From Lepidodermella squamata (Eukaryota; Gastrotricha): a stretch of DNA of 64,000 nt. The DNA lies in assembly GCA_047495785.1 (NCBI GenBank), contig JBLDXI010000013.1, forward strand, positions 3,658,001 to 3,722,000, given 5' to 3'. Positions 1 through 12,027 of the stretch are shown one piece after another. Each line of letters begins with the position of its first letter. Position 1 is the stretch's first letter. The position numbers were made by a program, and so were the translations under genes. The notes under the pieces were generated by a model. It was not told the DNA's origin, searched no databases, and saw only the letters and a list, made by a program, of their open reading frames with translations.

Positions 1-816
1 TGGTGATGAGATACAAACGCATGTTTTGTCATCTACTTGAGTGAGCGATCCTCGAAAAGGTCACATGACGCTCTACAAAAAACGACATCTGGTCGACGTG
101 CGCAATTATTTAGAGCTCGATTTTCATTGATGCTTGCCTTCGTCAAAAATAAGTGCAAAAAATAAGCGCGTTTCAACTTTGTCCAATTTCAATCCGCGCA
201 CCCACTCGTATAACAAAATCCCCCATGCCGCTGTCCGACAAAAAAGTAGGTCAAATTCGCAGCGGGTTCTAGACACAAAAAAATCACTTGCTAGTCCGTG
301 ATGAATTTTAATTGAACCAACTGATTTTCAGCATAGCTAACAGCTTTTGGGCGCCGTGTACCGCCATCAATCAGGGTTTCGCCAGAGTTTTCGAACCTCT
401 ACCAAGTTCTATGCGGTTTCGTTAAGCTATTTTTCATTATATTTTCATTCAGGTGCTTTCAAAACAGCAATTTAGTCGCGATTTCTTCGAAGCAACCTCT
501 GCCATTGGCCATTGGCCCCGGTCTCATCAGGTTGAAATTTTCGAAAACCTGGAAAATATTTCGACAATATTAGACATTTTTATAATTTCTATTCAGGAAG
601 TTGAGGAAAATGTCATCCTTTATTTTTAAACTATCGACACATGAAGAATCAAGTTAAAGCTAGTTTTATCGCAACTCGTCTCGTGAAAGCTTCTTCAATG
701 TTATTTTCTCTCGTAAGATAGTAAGATAGACGGCAGCTTATAGCTCAAGTGCCTTTCAAGTCTTTAAGCAAAATCAAGCATTATTTTCGTCAAATGGTCA
801 AAGTTTTGCCAATAAT
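1..816. other. GST-array spacer with duplicated flanks
   Basis: No gene is seen. Positions about 120-335 resemble about 1830-2055, the upstream flank of the GST at 817-1773, so this stretch is probably the upstream flank of a neighbouring GST copy beyond the window. Positions about 470-816 match, in reverse complement, about 13105-13450, the 3' flank of the plus-strand GST at 12141-13101. A further weaker match links about 75-135 with about 13480-13530. Confidence 0.6.
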
Positions 817-1773
817 TCAGAATGTGCTTTGAGGGCGCTTCTGAATCCAAGCGGCAATGCTAGGAATAGCTTCAACGGTCTTGCGAACTTGAGCCAGTTC
901 AGGAAACTTGGCCTCGAACTCCTCAATGGTCAACAAAGCGTCGCGTCTGGCAGCTAAATAAGAAGTAGAAAATACAGAAAATAAACATATTAACTTCACC
1001 AACTGGGCATAACGTTATATTCGTGAGTTGCGAATGCGACAGCAGCGATAAAAGACATATCAGCATACGTCAGCTATGAAAAAAATTAATCATTATATTA
1101 TTAATTATTAGAAAAATGAATATAATGAATTACCGAATCGCCACCAGCGACAAATTTTCCGCCTCCCTCCTTGTGAATTTTAGTCAACAAGTTGAACACA
1201 GCCATCAGCTGACCGTCCTTGAAGGCATTGAAAGCCTGTTCCTTCTTAGCAGGATCCTGTTCCCAAACGATCTTAGCGTTGGTTGGAAAAAAATCCTGGA
1301 TGCTAAATTATATCAAGCGTTAAGAATTGAGCGCGTAAAAATACTCAGATTTGTTCACCTTTCGTAGATGATATCGGCACTTGTGATTTCCTTCTCGGTT
1401 TTGCCCAGGAAGTCGAAACGGCGAGCAAGAGCTCGCAGAATCGCTCCGGACTGAACCATGCAGTGATGCTGGCCGTTTTCGTCGTCAAACTCGAAAATCG
1501 GCAGTTGACCGATTGGGGTAGCTATAATCAAACAAAATTCAAAGACTGAAATCATCAATTTTCAATAAAAACTTACTAGGCTTGACTTTTCCCCAGTCAG
1601 CTACCGGGACGCGTACGTCTTCAAACGGGATCTGTTAGAAATTACTCTTGACATTAAAAGCTTAAATTCGAGGTCAAACTCACGTTGAGGTATGCCAAGG
1701 CTATGCGAGTTGCTTCGGCCTTTCCTTGGCCGGGAAAGTAGGTCACCTTGGCGTTCTTGATAACGGGAGCCAT
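817..1773 (-). CDS. Sigma-class glutathione S-transferase (GST 1)
   Basis: Six exons on the minus strand: 1684-1773, 1577-1631, 1359-1521, 1134-1302, 1004-1073, 817-953. All introns are GT-AG and phases agree, giving 227 residues. The family conjugates glutathione to electrophiles in the cytosol; some sigma enzymes act on lipid peroxides or isomerise prostaglandins. The thioredoxin-like half carries KVTYFPGQGKAE with the expected catalytic Tyr12, and QSGAILR, the usual glutathione-binding Gln-Ser turn. The helical half ends in AWIQKRPQSTF, a C-terminus like that of invertebrate sigma GSTs. The start is the only Met matching the paralogues. Flanks are shared in inverted orientation with the gene at 12141-13101. 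Substrate cannot be told from sequence. Confidence 0.93.
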
Positions 1774-1829
1774 TTTTATATTTGATGAAAAGTCTACGTC
1801 AATAAACGCCGAACAGAATGCTTCGATGC

Positions 1830-2055
1830 TAGCCTTCGTCAATAAATAGAGCAAAAAAATAAGTGTGTCAAGTTTATTTCAACGCTTTCCAATTTCAATG
1901 CTTGCAGCCGAGCACCTGCTCGTAATAATCCCCACGCCGCTGTCCGACAAAAAGTCGGTCAAATTCTCAGCGTGTTCTGGTCACGCAAAAATCACGTACT
2001 CTCGCTGGTCCGTGATGAATTTTTTATTTTTATCCAAAACTAACTGATTTGGAGC
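1830..2055. repeat. Duplicated GST upstream segment
   Basis: This segment upstream of GST 1 matches about 120-335 with substitutions and small indels (shared words include CCGCTGTCCGACAAAAA and GGTCCGTGATGAATTTT). It is best read as part of an old gene-duplication unit and not as a mobile element. From 2056 to about 2675 I see nothing codable. Confidence 0.6.
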
Positions 2056-2789
2056 TTAGACGAGATCAATCAAGATTTTGTCAGCGTTTCAAAGAGGCTT
2101 CGTTAGGCTGTTTTCAGGATATTTTTCATTTAGGTGCATGCAGGACATGTCAGCGGCATCATTAGTGTTGGAAGGCTTCGATTATTCTTGCTATTCTCAG
2201 CTTGGCCTGTGCAATTGAACTCATCGGGTTAAAACTTTCTACTTTCTACAACCTGAAAAATATATTTCGAAATTTTCTGGGAATTTCTATTTTCCTTGCT
2301 TACTCGGATTTCATTTTTCTCTTAAGCAAACCTATCCTGTTATATCTAAAATCATGAAAGAAGACGGCCGATAAAAGCTGAAATTGCTCCAAAATATCGT
2401 CTCCATTATTGAATTTTTATCGGAGGGATCAGGTCGTATTAAATAGACAGGTAAAATTTTCGGGATTCTGACGCATAAAGATCCGAGTTTAATCTAAATT
2501 TATCGCCAGGGCGTTTCTTTACTCTCCCCGAAATTTCGCAATACACAGTCTTAGGAAGCGGATTGAAGATATTGGCATGAAAACGATTTTATTATACAAC
2601 CTTTGCCTCTCGGCACTCGCGGCGCGTTAACTCATGCCCGCACTGTGCTTTCACAAAAATATAAAAGCCATAACGATCACATATATATGTTATAATTATT
2701 TATAAAACAAGCAGACATTTTTATATGATTTTGTTTCTTCTTCATGCCGTTTTTCGTTAATTTCTGTTGATTTTTCACTAATTTCGTTC

Positions 2790-3905
2790 TTAGCGTTCGA
2801 TATCTAGCCATACGCGGTTGTCTGCTGAGATTATTTCGGTTCTGGTTTTGTTTCGCAAATGCCATGCGGGACATTTTTGCTCCAAACTTTGACGGGATTT
2901 TTCATCCGCTGGTGCGATCTTGGCGACGTATTTGATATTCTCCGCCATGTCAAGACCAGCCGCTAAGCAGCGGCCTCCATATCGCTCAAAAGCTGTCATG
3001 AACACTTCTTCGATGGATTCGACTCCAGCGAAGGCAAGGGCGTCACAAGGCTCAACTTCGAAGGGCAGATCAAGGAGGGCTCTAAGGCAGTGGGCTTGCA
3101 GATCCGTCAGCTGTTTCCAGGATGACAAGGGCATGCAGCGCAAGGCAGGTGCTCCGTAGGCAACCAAGGACTCTAGAAGGGATTTAAACAGAAGAACGCA
3201 GGTGCGCTTATTATGTTGCGTTTACAAAGGGCGTATAGTGACCCCACCCGGGCCTGAGCTTCGCGGCTACAACGCTTATGTGGTAGTTCCAGATGTGCCT
3301 TTCGCGACACGATGGGAGCCGTCGTCTGGCTTGGAATCCTTCGGCTGCATTTCTGCAGCGTAAAAAATGAATAGGAGGGGCGACAGTGGCGAGCCTTGCG
3401 GCACACCACAGCAGATAGGCAGATAGAAATGAATCTGAACACTGGGTCGATGGTAGATCAAAGGAACCTAAAACCATATTGTTAGCGAGGTAGGAGGTTC
3501 CTGGACTCTAGAAAGCGATACAGAAATTTTGCAACAATAATTTCAAGCCCTTTGCTCAAATCAGGCAGTTGGGAGACAGGTCGATAGGAATCCGCAAGTC
3601 TCGAATCCTTACCATCTTTCAGGATTGGTACAATGATCGCGACCTTCCACGCCCTAGGGACATAGCCACTGTTGAGGCTTAACTGGTAGAGGTAGCGCAA
3701 GTGGGATGCCAGCTTTTTGACGCCCTGTTTCAACAAAACATTCGAGACATTAGGCTTGTTTTCATTTAAAAGTTTCGCTAAATTTTTCAGCAATCTTTCG
3801 CAAGCCTTGATTTTTTCTACAGCTAATAGGCTTTTGATGTTTTTAGAAATACGATTAATTTCCGGATTGAGCGGATTGAAGCTATTACCGCATGTTACCA
3901 TGGTT
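2790..3905 (-). mobile_element. Decayed non-LTR retrotransposon (reverse transcriptase relic)
   Basis: Minus-strand fragments in order resemble a Jockey/LINE-type reverse transcriptase. About 3482-3901 encodes WKVAIIVPILKDGKD and SYRPVSQL, the start of the RT fingers. About 3276-3461, in another frame, encodes GVPQGSPLSPLLFIFYA, the conserved PQGSPLSP block. About 2790-3167 encodes a piece with YGAPAL and LQAHCLRALLDLP, like the region after the RT. The catalytic FADD block and the endonuclease are absent and frames are broken, so the copy is dead. The 5' junction lies near 3902, where the sequence switches to a segment repeated near 6175. Confidence 0.75.
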
Positions 3906-3990
3906 TTCGGGCAATGAAGCCTTCTATATAGCTCTCATCTTTGCATTTCAAGGAGAGCTTCAGTAGTGGGCGACTCGAAAATTCAGAGAA
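3902..3990. repeat. Spacer segment repeated near 6175
   Basis: The run beginning GGTTTTCGGGCAATGAAG recurs at about 6173-6262 with moderate divergence, including GAGCTTCAGWAGTGGG. It belongs to duplicated GST spacers; the retrotransposon relic abuts it, so it marks one insertion boundary. Confidence 0.6.
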
Positions 3991-4146
3991 TTAAGCTAAG
4001 ACCAACAACTCGTGAAAGCTTGATTATTTTCGTACGATAATTATCAGCGGCAGCTTATAGCAATAGCCTTTCAAGTCTTTAAGCAATCAAGCAGTAATTT
4101 CGTCAAGCGGTCAAAGTTTTGTCGATTCATTATTTGCGATTTTTAC

Positions 4147-5103
4147 TCAGAAAGTGCTTTTAGGGCGCTTCTGAATCCAAGCGGCAATGCTCGGAATAGC
4201 TTCGACGGTATTGCGAATTGCAGCCAGTTCAGGGTACTTGGCCTCGAACTCCTCATTGGTCAACAGCGGGTCACGTCTAGCAGCTAAAAATAAAAAAAAA
4301 CAGGAAAAAATGCGTTCAAAAATAAAAACTTGAAAGACACAAACTTGGAATTACTTGGAAATCTTGGGTCACGACTACGATGACGGCAATAAGAGAAAGA
4401 TCAGCATAAGTCAGCTAAGGGGATAAAAATTAATAATTATAAAGAAAATCGAAATAAAAATTACCGAATCTCCGCCAGCGACGAATTTGCCGCCTCCCTC
4501 CTTGTGAATTTTAGTCAACAGATTGAAAACAGCCGGCAGTTGAACGTTCTTGTAGACATTGAAATCCTGTTCTTTCCTAGCCGGGTCCTGTTCCCAAACG
4601 ACCTTAACGTTGGTTGCCATCAAATCCTGGATGCTGAATTACAACACACTTTAAGAAGTGAGCGCAAAAAAATTCAAATATCCAGCACCTGTCGTAGATG
4701 ATATCAGCATTTGTGATTTCCTTCTCGGTTTTGCCCTGGAAGTCGAAACGGCGAGCAAGCATTCGCAGAATCGATCCCGACTGATTCAAGCAGTGATGCT
4801 GGCCATTCTCGTCGTCATATTCAAATGTCGGCAGCTGACCCATTGGGGTAGCTATAATCAAGCAGAATTCAAGGCTTGAAATCATTAATTTTCAATAAAA
4901 ACTCACTTGGCTTGACCTTTCCCCATTCATCTAGCGTGACGTGTACGTCTTCGAATGGGATCTGTTAGAAATTGTTAGTGACGTAGCAAGCTTAAATTCG
5001 AGGTCACACTCACGTTAGCGTAAGACAAGGCCAACCGAACAGCTTCGGCCTTTGCTCGGCCGGGAAAGTAGGTCACTTTGGCGTTTTTGATAACGGGCGC
5101 CAT
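4147..5103 (-). CDS. Sigma-class glutathione S-transferase (GST 2)
   Basis: Exons 5014-5103, 4907-4961, 4689-4851, 4465-4633, 4345-4414 and 4147-4283 give 227 residues, with intron positions and phases identical to GST 1. Tyr12 is present in KVTYFPG. The next loop reads GRAKAEAVR where most copies have GRGKAE, so the conserved second Gly is Ala. Glutathione-site QSGSILR is present; the C-terminus is KRPKSTF. Exon 5 is more divergent than in the sister genes (ending TQDFQVIP against THEFTVMP). A TATA box and CACGTG lie upstream at 5185-5210. About 600 bp of upstream flank is also found in front of the plus-strand gene at 12141. Predicted cytosolic detoxification enzyme. Confidence 0.92.
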
Positions 5104-5184
5104 TATTATTTGATGAAAATTCTACCTCAATAAAAGCCGAGCAAAAGATTTTTGTGAAAATACTTTCAGGAAGAAACCAAGCTG

Positions 5185-5210
5185 TTTTATAGGCAACTAA
5201 GCAACACGTG
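5185..5210 (-). promoter_or_regulatory. TATA box plus E-box of GST 2
   Basis: Reading the minus strand, CACGTG (5205-5210) is followed 13 bp later by TATAAAA (5185-5191), about 80 bp before the ATG. The same E-box/TATA pair stands before the GSTs at 6846-7790 and 12141-13101, so it is likely the core promoter. Which bHLH factor binds is unknown. Confidence 0.6.
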
Positions 5211-6845
5211 CGGCATGATGATAAGAAGAGCAGCCACGCCGGCTAACCGGCTAATGTATTTTAATTTCTGCGGTGTGTCAAGTAGGGGCGTGTTTTGTCA
5301 ATATCATGGCTGAAAAAAACACGCGTTTGGCAAAGAATTATATGCACACGATAGCACACGCGGTTTTTGCCACTCTAAATTTTGTAACATATCGCATGAA
5401 TAAATGCTACTTGGAACCTGGATGAAAGGCTTCGAGTAAACATGTTCAGGTAACGCGGCATTAGCTGAGACGATTTTCTATAAATAAAAGAGTGGCTCTT
5501 CAATCAATTACATTACACACCGTCGAAAAAATACAGCTGAGCATGAAATTACTGATTAGGCACTGAGTTGAAAAAGGCTTCAAAGTAAACAATACCAAGC
5601 ACAATTTAATCAGCCGTAATGCCTTTTTTAATGAGCACATGTGACTGGGATACTGAGATAAGTTTTCTTTTGTAAATATTGCATGGGAAAGGTTACCTAA
5701 AGCGAATAAAAGTTGAAACAGTTCCTTATGCTATACCAAAAGGAATTAGAATATTCGCGCTAATTTATTTGAATTTGTTGCAAGAAAAAAATCGATAGGT
5801 TCAAAAGTCAGCCCGCGCAAGAAAATTCCACGGCAAGTCGACTTTTTTCCCAAACATGAAAATTGCTACAATTTTCTACACATTCGCGATTTTTCTACAG
5901 TATAAAGTTATTTTTTCCAGCAGATAATAATTGAATTTGTGCAAAATTCAGAACTTGTAAGCCATTGGCAAGCGTGTCATTGTTTATCAGGCGAAATCGA
6001 TGAGAATGGTTCGACTCCTCGTGGGGTCAAGCCGTATTTTCAACTCATCGTCGTCCCGGCTTTTTTTAAGCGCACAAGCATCCCCATTGGGTGTGCTTTT
6101 TTATTCACCCCAGAATTTCGGGAATCTCAGGCTGAGGCAGTGGATGACAGATTTCTCCGTGTAAACATCAGAGGTTTTCGGGCAATGAAGTCTTCTATAC
6201 AGCTCCAAATTTTCATTTTAAGATGAGCTTCAGAAGTGGGCAACCCGAAAATTCGGGGTGATAAAAAACAAACCCATTCATCGACACTTTGCACACTTTT
6301 CTGGTTGTATTTTTCGTAGGAAAAATATGGTTGTATTCTCTTCATTTTCTATTCGAATCAGTAGAAAATACAGGAGAAATATACAATATTTCTGTAGCGA
6401 TTTTCGAACGCAAAAAACTGTAGATGTAGCTGTGTTTTCTGTTGCGAATAAAAAAAAACCCGAGAGCTGTAAAAGTCCCTTAGGCCTTAGGCTCCACTTT
6501 GAACCAATCAGCGTTAGAACCACAATTTATGAGTTGAATGAGTATTAGGGCAAACTTTAATTGTATTGCTAACCTCACCAGGCCGGTGCATTTGGCCTCA
6601 TCGGATTCAAATTTTCTAGAACTGCAGGATGTTTTTTTAATTTTCTGAAATTCAAAGTTTAATTTCTCTCCCCTACGACTGTATTTTTGTAAAATGTTTT
6701 GAAACAAGTTAATTCTGAATATTTCGTTTTTATTGCGACAATACAATAACGTGGCAGCATAATATAACGCTTCACGTGTCATTCACGTATGTAATAGCAG
6801 CAATCAAGCAGCTATCGTCAATGAATAAAAGTTTAAGCTGACACC
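5211..6845. other. GST 2 to GST 3 spacer
   Basis: No gene is supported. About 5211-5720 is homologous to the reverse complement of about 11530-12050 (upstream of GST 5). About 6173-6262 repeats 3902-3990. The rest is AT-rich sequence with only short chance reading frames. Confidence 0.55.
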
Positions 6846-7790
6846 TCAGAATGGGCTTTGAGGGCGCTTCTGAATCCAAGCAGCAATGGTCGGAATAGCT
6901 TCGACGGTCTTGCGGACTTGAGCCAGTTCAGGGAACTTGGCGTCCAACTCCTCCAGCGTGATTAAGGGGTCACGTCTTGCAGCTGAATAAACAATAACGC
7001 CAACGTAAAATAAGCTCGAAAACAGAAATGAAGCCACTAACTTGGCATAACGGTGAATTCGTGAGTCACAAGGACGACGATGCAAACCAAAGCAATATCA
7101 GCGTAGGTCAGCTATGAAATAAAAATAATCATTAGAACTTCTTTTTGAATAAATAAATTACCGAATCGCCACCAGCGACGAATTTACCGCCTCCTTCCTT
7201 GTGAATTTTAGTCAGCAGATTGAAAACAGCCGGCAGTTGAACGTCCTTGAAGGCATTGAAAGCCTGTTCCTTCTTAGCCGGGTCCTGTTCCTGAACGACC
7301 TTGCCGTTAGTTAGCATCAAATCCTGGATGCTGAATTATCAAAAAATAGAACGGAGAGCGAAAAACTTGAATTTGTTCACCTTTCGTAGATAATGTCGGC
7401 ATTCGTGATTTCTTTCTCGGTTTTGCCCTGGAAGTCGAAACGGCGAGCAAGGGCTCGCAGAATGGATCCAGATTGATTCATGCGGTGATGTTGACCATTC
7501 TCGTCGTCAAACTCGAAAATCGGCAATTGACCGATTGGGGTGGCTAAAAAAACAAAGACAATCAAAATTAACAATTTTTAGCTCGAACTTACTTGGCTTG
7601 ACCTTTCCCCATTCAGCTAGCGCGACGCGTTCGTCTTCGAACGGAATCTTTGAGAAATTACTGGTAATACTCAAATACTTAGATTCTATGCCGAACTCAC
7701 GTTGAGGTATGACAGAGCAACGCGAATCGTTTCGCCCTTTCCCCGGCCGGGAAAGTAGGTCACTTTCGCATTCTTGATAGCGGGAGCCAT
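6846..7790 (-). CDS. Sigma-class glutathione S-transferase (GST 3)
   Basis: Exons 7701-7790, 7593-7647, 7381-7543, 7162-7330, 7042-7111, 6846-6982; 227 residues. Catalytic Tyr12 lies in KVTYFPGRGKGE; the glutathione-site motif is NQSGSILR; the C-terminus is KRPQSPF. The exon-2 acceptor is CAAAG where sisters have AACAG or similar, still a legal AG. Strand and structure match GST 1, 2 and 4, so this is part of the tandem array. Upstream E-box and TATA are at 7862-7892. Function is inferred from family only. Confidence 0.93.
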
Positions 7791-7861
7791 TATTATTTGA
7801 TGAAAAGTCTACCAAATACAAGCTGAAGTTTTTTTATTATTGAGGAAGAGACTATAGGCTG

Positions 7862-7892
7862 CTTTATAGGCTTTTCAGCGCCGCAACACGTG
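7862..7892 (-). promoter_or_regulatory. TATA box plus E-box of GST 3
   Basis: Minus strand: CACGTG at 7887-7892, then TATAAAG at 7862-7868, about 72 bp before the ATG. Same arrangement as GST 2 and GST 5. Confidence 0.6.
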
Positions 7893-8987
7893 CCCTATAG
7901 CGATGACAAGAATATCTGTCACGCCAGCAGTTTGTCTGACTTGCTATGGTGCCATGTAGGTCGTATTTTGTCAATAAGTATTGTGTATTGCTGAGGAGAA
8001 CGCGTGCTTGGCAAAAAATAATTCAAAAAATCGTTCGTACATTTGCCACTCACCACACAGTAACAAATCGCGAGAATAATACTGCCTTGAAGTTGCAAGC
8101 CAAATTTGTCTTGTAACTTCGCGTCAGTCGATTTTTTAGAAATGAAAGAGCGGCTCTTCAATTAATTACATTACACATCTTTGAAAAACGTACAGCGGTA
8201 AACGGTGAGCAACTCTAAGCATTCTTTTGATCAATTTCAATCAATTTTTTAAAGAGCTCATGTCAGATGAAGAGATGAGCTTTGATCTTTTGAGTCAATA
8301 GAAAATGCAAGGATACCAGAAACGAATAAAAGTCGGCGACATTTGCCCAATCATGATGCCAGCCTATGGGCTAGCTTTTTATCCAATCAGAGTAAGAACC
8401 AATACGAGTAATCTCACAAATCCTCACGAACTAATTCCTCACCGATACCGAGAATTGACTGCTCAAAATTAAAAACCTCTCGAAAGGGGTTATTAATCAC
8501 CTAGAGTAGCTTTGATTGTAATGCAAACTTTACTAGGTCGATGAATGGCATCATCGGATTCAAATTTTCTCAAACGCGGAAATTATATTTCAATTTCGTT
8601 GAATTCAAGGTTTTGATTTTTTTACTAATAAATTTCTTGAAAAAATTATAATAAAGAATGACCAATATTTTTTTGCCTCGCATTTTTTAATAACTCCGAG
8701 ACAATGAGGAATTTTTTCAAAAATGGGAATTTTTAATTAAAACCGTAAACAGCATTTTCGTCACCAAGTTTTTTCGCTCGTATCCCATTTGAACGAAAAT
8801 TTCAGGATAAGTACTGATTTTTGCATTTTCCCGCTGTTCTTGCCTCCCTGTTTAGGTGCTAGTGGAGAAAAATAAATCGTCAAAAACTCGTCAAAAATCA
8901 ATTTTTTCTGAATACATGTTCACGTTTCATTCACATATTGAGCAATTGAGCACTGATAGTCAAGTAATAAAGGTTTTAGCTGACACC
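7893..8987. other. GST 3 to GST 4 spacer
   Basis: No gene or clear element is seen. Parts of 7900-8350 resemble the other GST upstream flanks. The remainder is AT-rich. Confidence 0.5.
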
Positions 8988-9925
8988 TCAAAATGGGCTT
9001 TGAGGACGCTTCTGAATCCAAGCTGCAATGCTAGGAATAGCTTCGACGGTCTTGCGGACTTGTGCCAGTTCAGGGAACTTGGCGTCTAACTCCTCCAGCG
9101 TGATCAACGGATCGCGACAGCCAACTAAATAAACAAAAGGCAAATTAAAATAAGCTCGAAAACAGAAAATTATACGACTAACTTGGAATAACGGTGAATT
9201 CGTGAGTCGCGAGGACGACGATGCAAACAAAAGCAATATCAGCGTAGGTCAGCTTTTGAAAAAATTTAATTATGAGAATTGTTTTGATTAAAATAAATTA
9301 CCGAATCTCCGCCAGCAATGAATTTGCCACCTGCCTCCTTGTGAATTTTAGTCAACAGATTGAAAACAGCCGGCAGTTGAACGTCCTTGAAGGCATTGAA
9401 AGACTGTTCTTTCTTAGCAGGGTCCTGTTCCACAACGACCTTGCTGTTAGTTGCCATCAAATCCTGGATGCTGAATTATCGAAAGATAAGAATAGATCGA
9501 AAGAAGGAAAGCTGTTTACCTTTCATAGATGATATCGGCACTTGTGATTTCCTTCTCAGTTTTGCCCTGGAAGTCGAAACGGCGGGCAAGGGTTCGCAGG
9601 ATGGTACTAGACTGAATCATGCGGTGATGCTGGCCATTCTCGTCGTCAAATTCAAACATCGGCAACTGACCGATTGGGGTAGCTAAAAATTATATTAAAA
9701 ATATACTTTTTTTTAGCAAGAACTTACTTGGCTTGACTTTTACCCAGTCAGCTAGCGACACTCGTTCGTCCTCGAATGGAATCTATAAGATATTTCTTGT
9801 GAAATTGAAATAGGTAAATTCGATGTCGAACTCACGTTGAGGTATGACAGGGCTACGCGAATCGTTTCGGCCTTTCCTCGGCCGGGAAAGTAGGTCAATT
9901 TGGCGTTCTTGATGACGGGAGCCAT
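8988..9925 (-). CDS. Sigma-class glutathione S-transferase (GST 4)
   Basis: Exons 9836-9925, 9728-9782, 9520-9682, 9302-9470, 9183-9252, 8988-9124; 227 residues. Tyr12 is present in KLTYFPGRGKAE. The glutathione-site motif is altered to QSSTILR (Gly to Ser, Ala/Ser to Thr, the catalytic-side Gln-Ser kept). Exon 6 begins with IGCRDPL where sisters have TARRDPL. The C-terminus is KRPQSPF. The upstream region aligns with its sisters but the blocks holding the TATA box and E-box are missing (about 9990-10015), so expression may be reduced or driven differently. Coding frame is intact. Confidence 0.91.
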
Positions 9926-10286
9926 TATTATTTGATGAAAAGTCTACCCAAATAGAAGCCGAAGTTTTTATTAATGAGGAAGAAACCATGCAGCTGAACA
10001 GCAAAGCCCTAATGATTACAAGAACATCTGCCACGCCAGCAATCCGTGTGCCAAGTAGGGGCTCATATTATTATGAATTGCTGAGAAAATCGCGTGGTTC
10101 TTTGAAAAAAAATCATACGCAGAATTGTACGCATTTTTGCCACTCACGGACAAAGCGCGTGAATAATCGCGAGTTAACCCCGCCGTGAACTCGGCCACTT
10201 TTTCGCTTTTTCCAACTTAGCAAGTCAGGTGGATTTTTAGAAAATATTTGGCAAACACAGCATTCGAGATGAGTTCCTTGGCTATT

Positions 10287-10352
10287 TAAAGCTGGGTTCA
10301 CGGACTCGGCGAATGCGCGCGTGACGCATCAGTGCGCGACAAATCGCTAGGG
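10287..10352. repeat. Fragment of GC-rich fold-back repeat
   Basis: AGCTGGGTTCACGGACTCGG followed by CGCGYGAC words and AGGGTGTTCACG resembles the ends of the larger fold-back element at 23774-24490 (AGCTAGGTTCACGGAC and GTCCGTGAACCCAGCTT). It is probably a short derivative of the same family. Confidence 0.6.
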
Positions 10353-10505
10353 TGTTCACGATATTCTATAAATAACGAGTGGCTGTTCAATCAATTACAG
10401 TACACGCCTTCGAAAAAAATGGCTTTGGCATTAGTAAAAATTACTGATTACTGTGTAAAAAAGGCTTCAGAGTAAACACCACTTACTTACAATGTTATAA
10501 TACTA

Positions 10506-11168
10506 CAGGGTGGCCAAAAAATTCCGCAGAAGGTGAATTCGATGCGCATCAATTAATGAGGAGTTTCAAGAAGTTGTAGAATTTCAAGCATTCTTTTGCC
10601 AACGCATTTTTGTATTGTCGCAATAAAAAAATATTCAGGAAAAGTTATTTATGACGAGATTTTGAAAACTTAATTTTATGGGAACAACAACAAAGTCCTA
10701 TGTTGTGTTTTATAGGTTGCATTGGTATGGCAAGTCTTATTGTCTTATGGCTTGTCTTATGGCAAGTCCCACTCTTTTCTGCAGCGTGTCCCATAAGTAA
10801 CGCAAGCAAAGAAAATACATAGAAAGGGTTCAGAAACTCTAAAATGAGAGGCCAATTCACATCTAACGGGCAGAAAATATTTAGAAAAATTCAAAAAATT
10901 ACGACAATGGTAATCAAGTATGCCAGTTGTTAAAAGGATTAAAAAAATCCGGATAAATTTTGTCCAACGGGGTAAAATACCGAAAATTACCGAACCAGTT
11001 ACCATCGGGATTTTCCGGGTTTTCTCCGGTAAATTTTTCATTTCTTCGGTTGAATCGCTGATAATAGTCGGACTTTTCTCTCGATAGGGTTAATTTTGAA
11101 AAATTATTTGAATTTCCTACAAAAAGTTGCCAAATTGAAAAATAGTTTCGTAACTTTTGGGACACGCT
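10506..11168. mobile_element. Possible mariner-like inverted-repeat element
   Basis: The left end is TA-CAGGGTGGCCAAAAAATT; the right end, read on the other strand, is TATAGCGTGTCCCAAAAGTT. These imperfect ends resemble Tc1/mariner termini (AGGGTGTCCCAAAA type) with TA targets. No transposase is seen inside. A third end-like word, GCGTGTCCCATAAGTAACG, sits near 10785, suggesting two nested or fused copies. Boundaries are approximate. Confidence 0.5.
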
Positions 11169-11265
11169 ATATAAAACAATTCAATAACCCGATGGGCGAG
11201 CTTGGAAAATATTCTGTTTATATCGGCGTGAATGATAACAATTGTTGTTAAATTATTACCAAGTA

Positions 11266-11451
11266 CAGTGGAACCCCGATTTCCCGTCACCTGATTTTCC
11301 GTCTGGCGGGAAATCGCGGCATGAAATATTTAGGAGAGACTTGAGCCCGCAGAGGGCAATTGCACACGAACTACTTAGATTTCCCGTCAATTTTGATTTC
11401 CTGTCAGGATTTTCGTGGAACCGCAGAAGGCGGGAAATCGGGGTTCCACTG
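11266..11451. mobile_element. Pogo-like miniature inverted-repeat element (186 bp)
   Basis: Both ends read CAGTGGAACCCCGATTTCCC inward, a perfect match over about 21 bp, and are flanked by TA on each side (11264-11265 and 11452-11453). CAGTGG ends with TA target duplication are typical of the pogo/Tigger branch of Tc1/mariner. No coding capacity. Confidence 0.85.
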
Positions 11452-12027
11452 TATATTGATTATTGTTAAATTATACACTTTTTCAGGAAAATTTATCAGT
11501 CGCAGAGGGAAGAGAAATTAAACCTCGAATTTCAGGAAATTTAAAAAATCCTCTTTCCCATGCAATATTGACAAATCAAAGCTTTTATCTCAGCACCACT
11601 GTCACATGAGCTCTTTAAAAAATTGATTACTATTGATTAAAACGTGCTTAGTGTTGTTCACTTTGAAGCCTTTTTAACTCAATAATCAGTAATTTTAAAC
11701 CGCATAGTGACGGTGTGTATAATGTATTTGATTAAAGATCCACTCTTTTATTTATAGAAAGTCGTCTCGGCTACTGCCGGGTTAAAACTGAACACTGAAC
11801 ATTGTTTACTCAAAGCCTTTCTATTCCGCATCCAGGTCTCAAGTGTAGTATTTATTCATACGATTTTTTACAGAGCCCTGCGGCAAAAAACCTCTACTTC
11901 TGTGTATAATTTTTCGCCGAACGCGTGTTTTTCTCAGCCGTAATATTGACAAACTACGCCCCTACTTGACACACCGCAGAAATTAAAACACATAGCTGGC
12001 GTGTCTGCTTTTCTTGCCAACATACCG

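Noticed and set aside
2677-2874. Minus-strand frame starting MSRMAFAKQ
   Set aside because: It overlaps the end of the decayed reverse transcriptase in another frame and has low-complexity Asn/Lys content.
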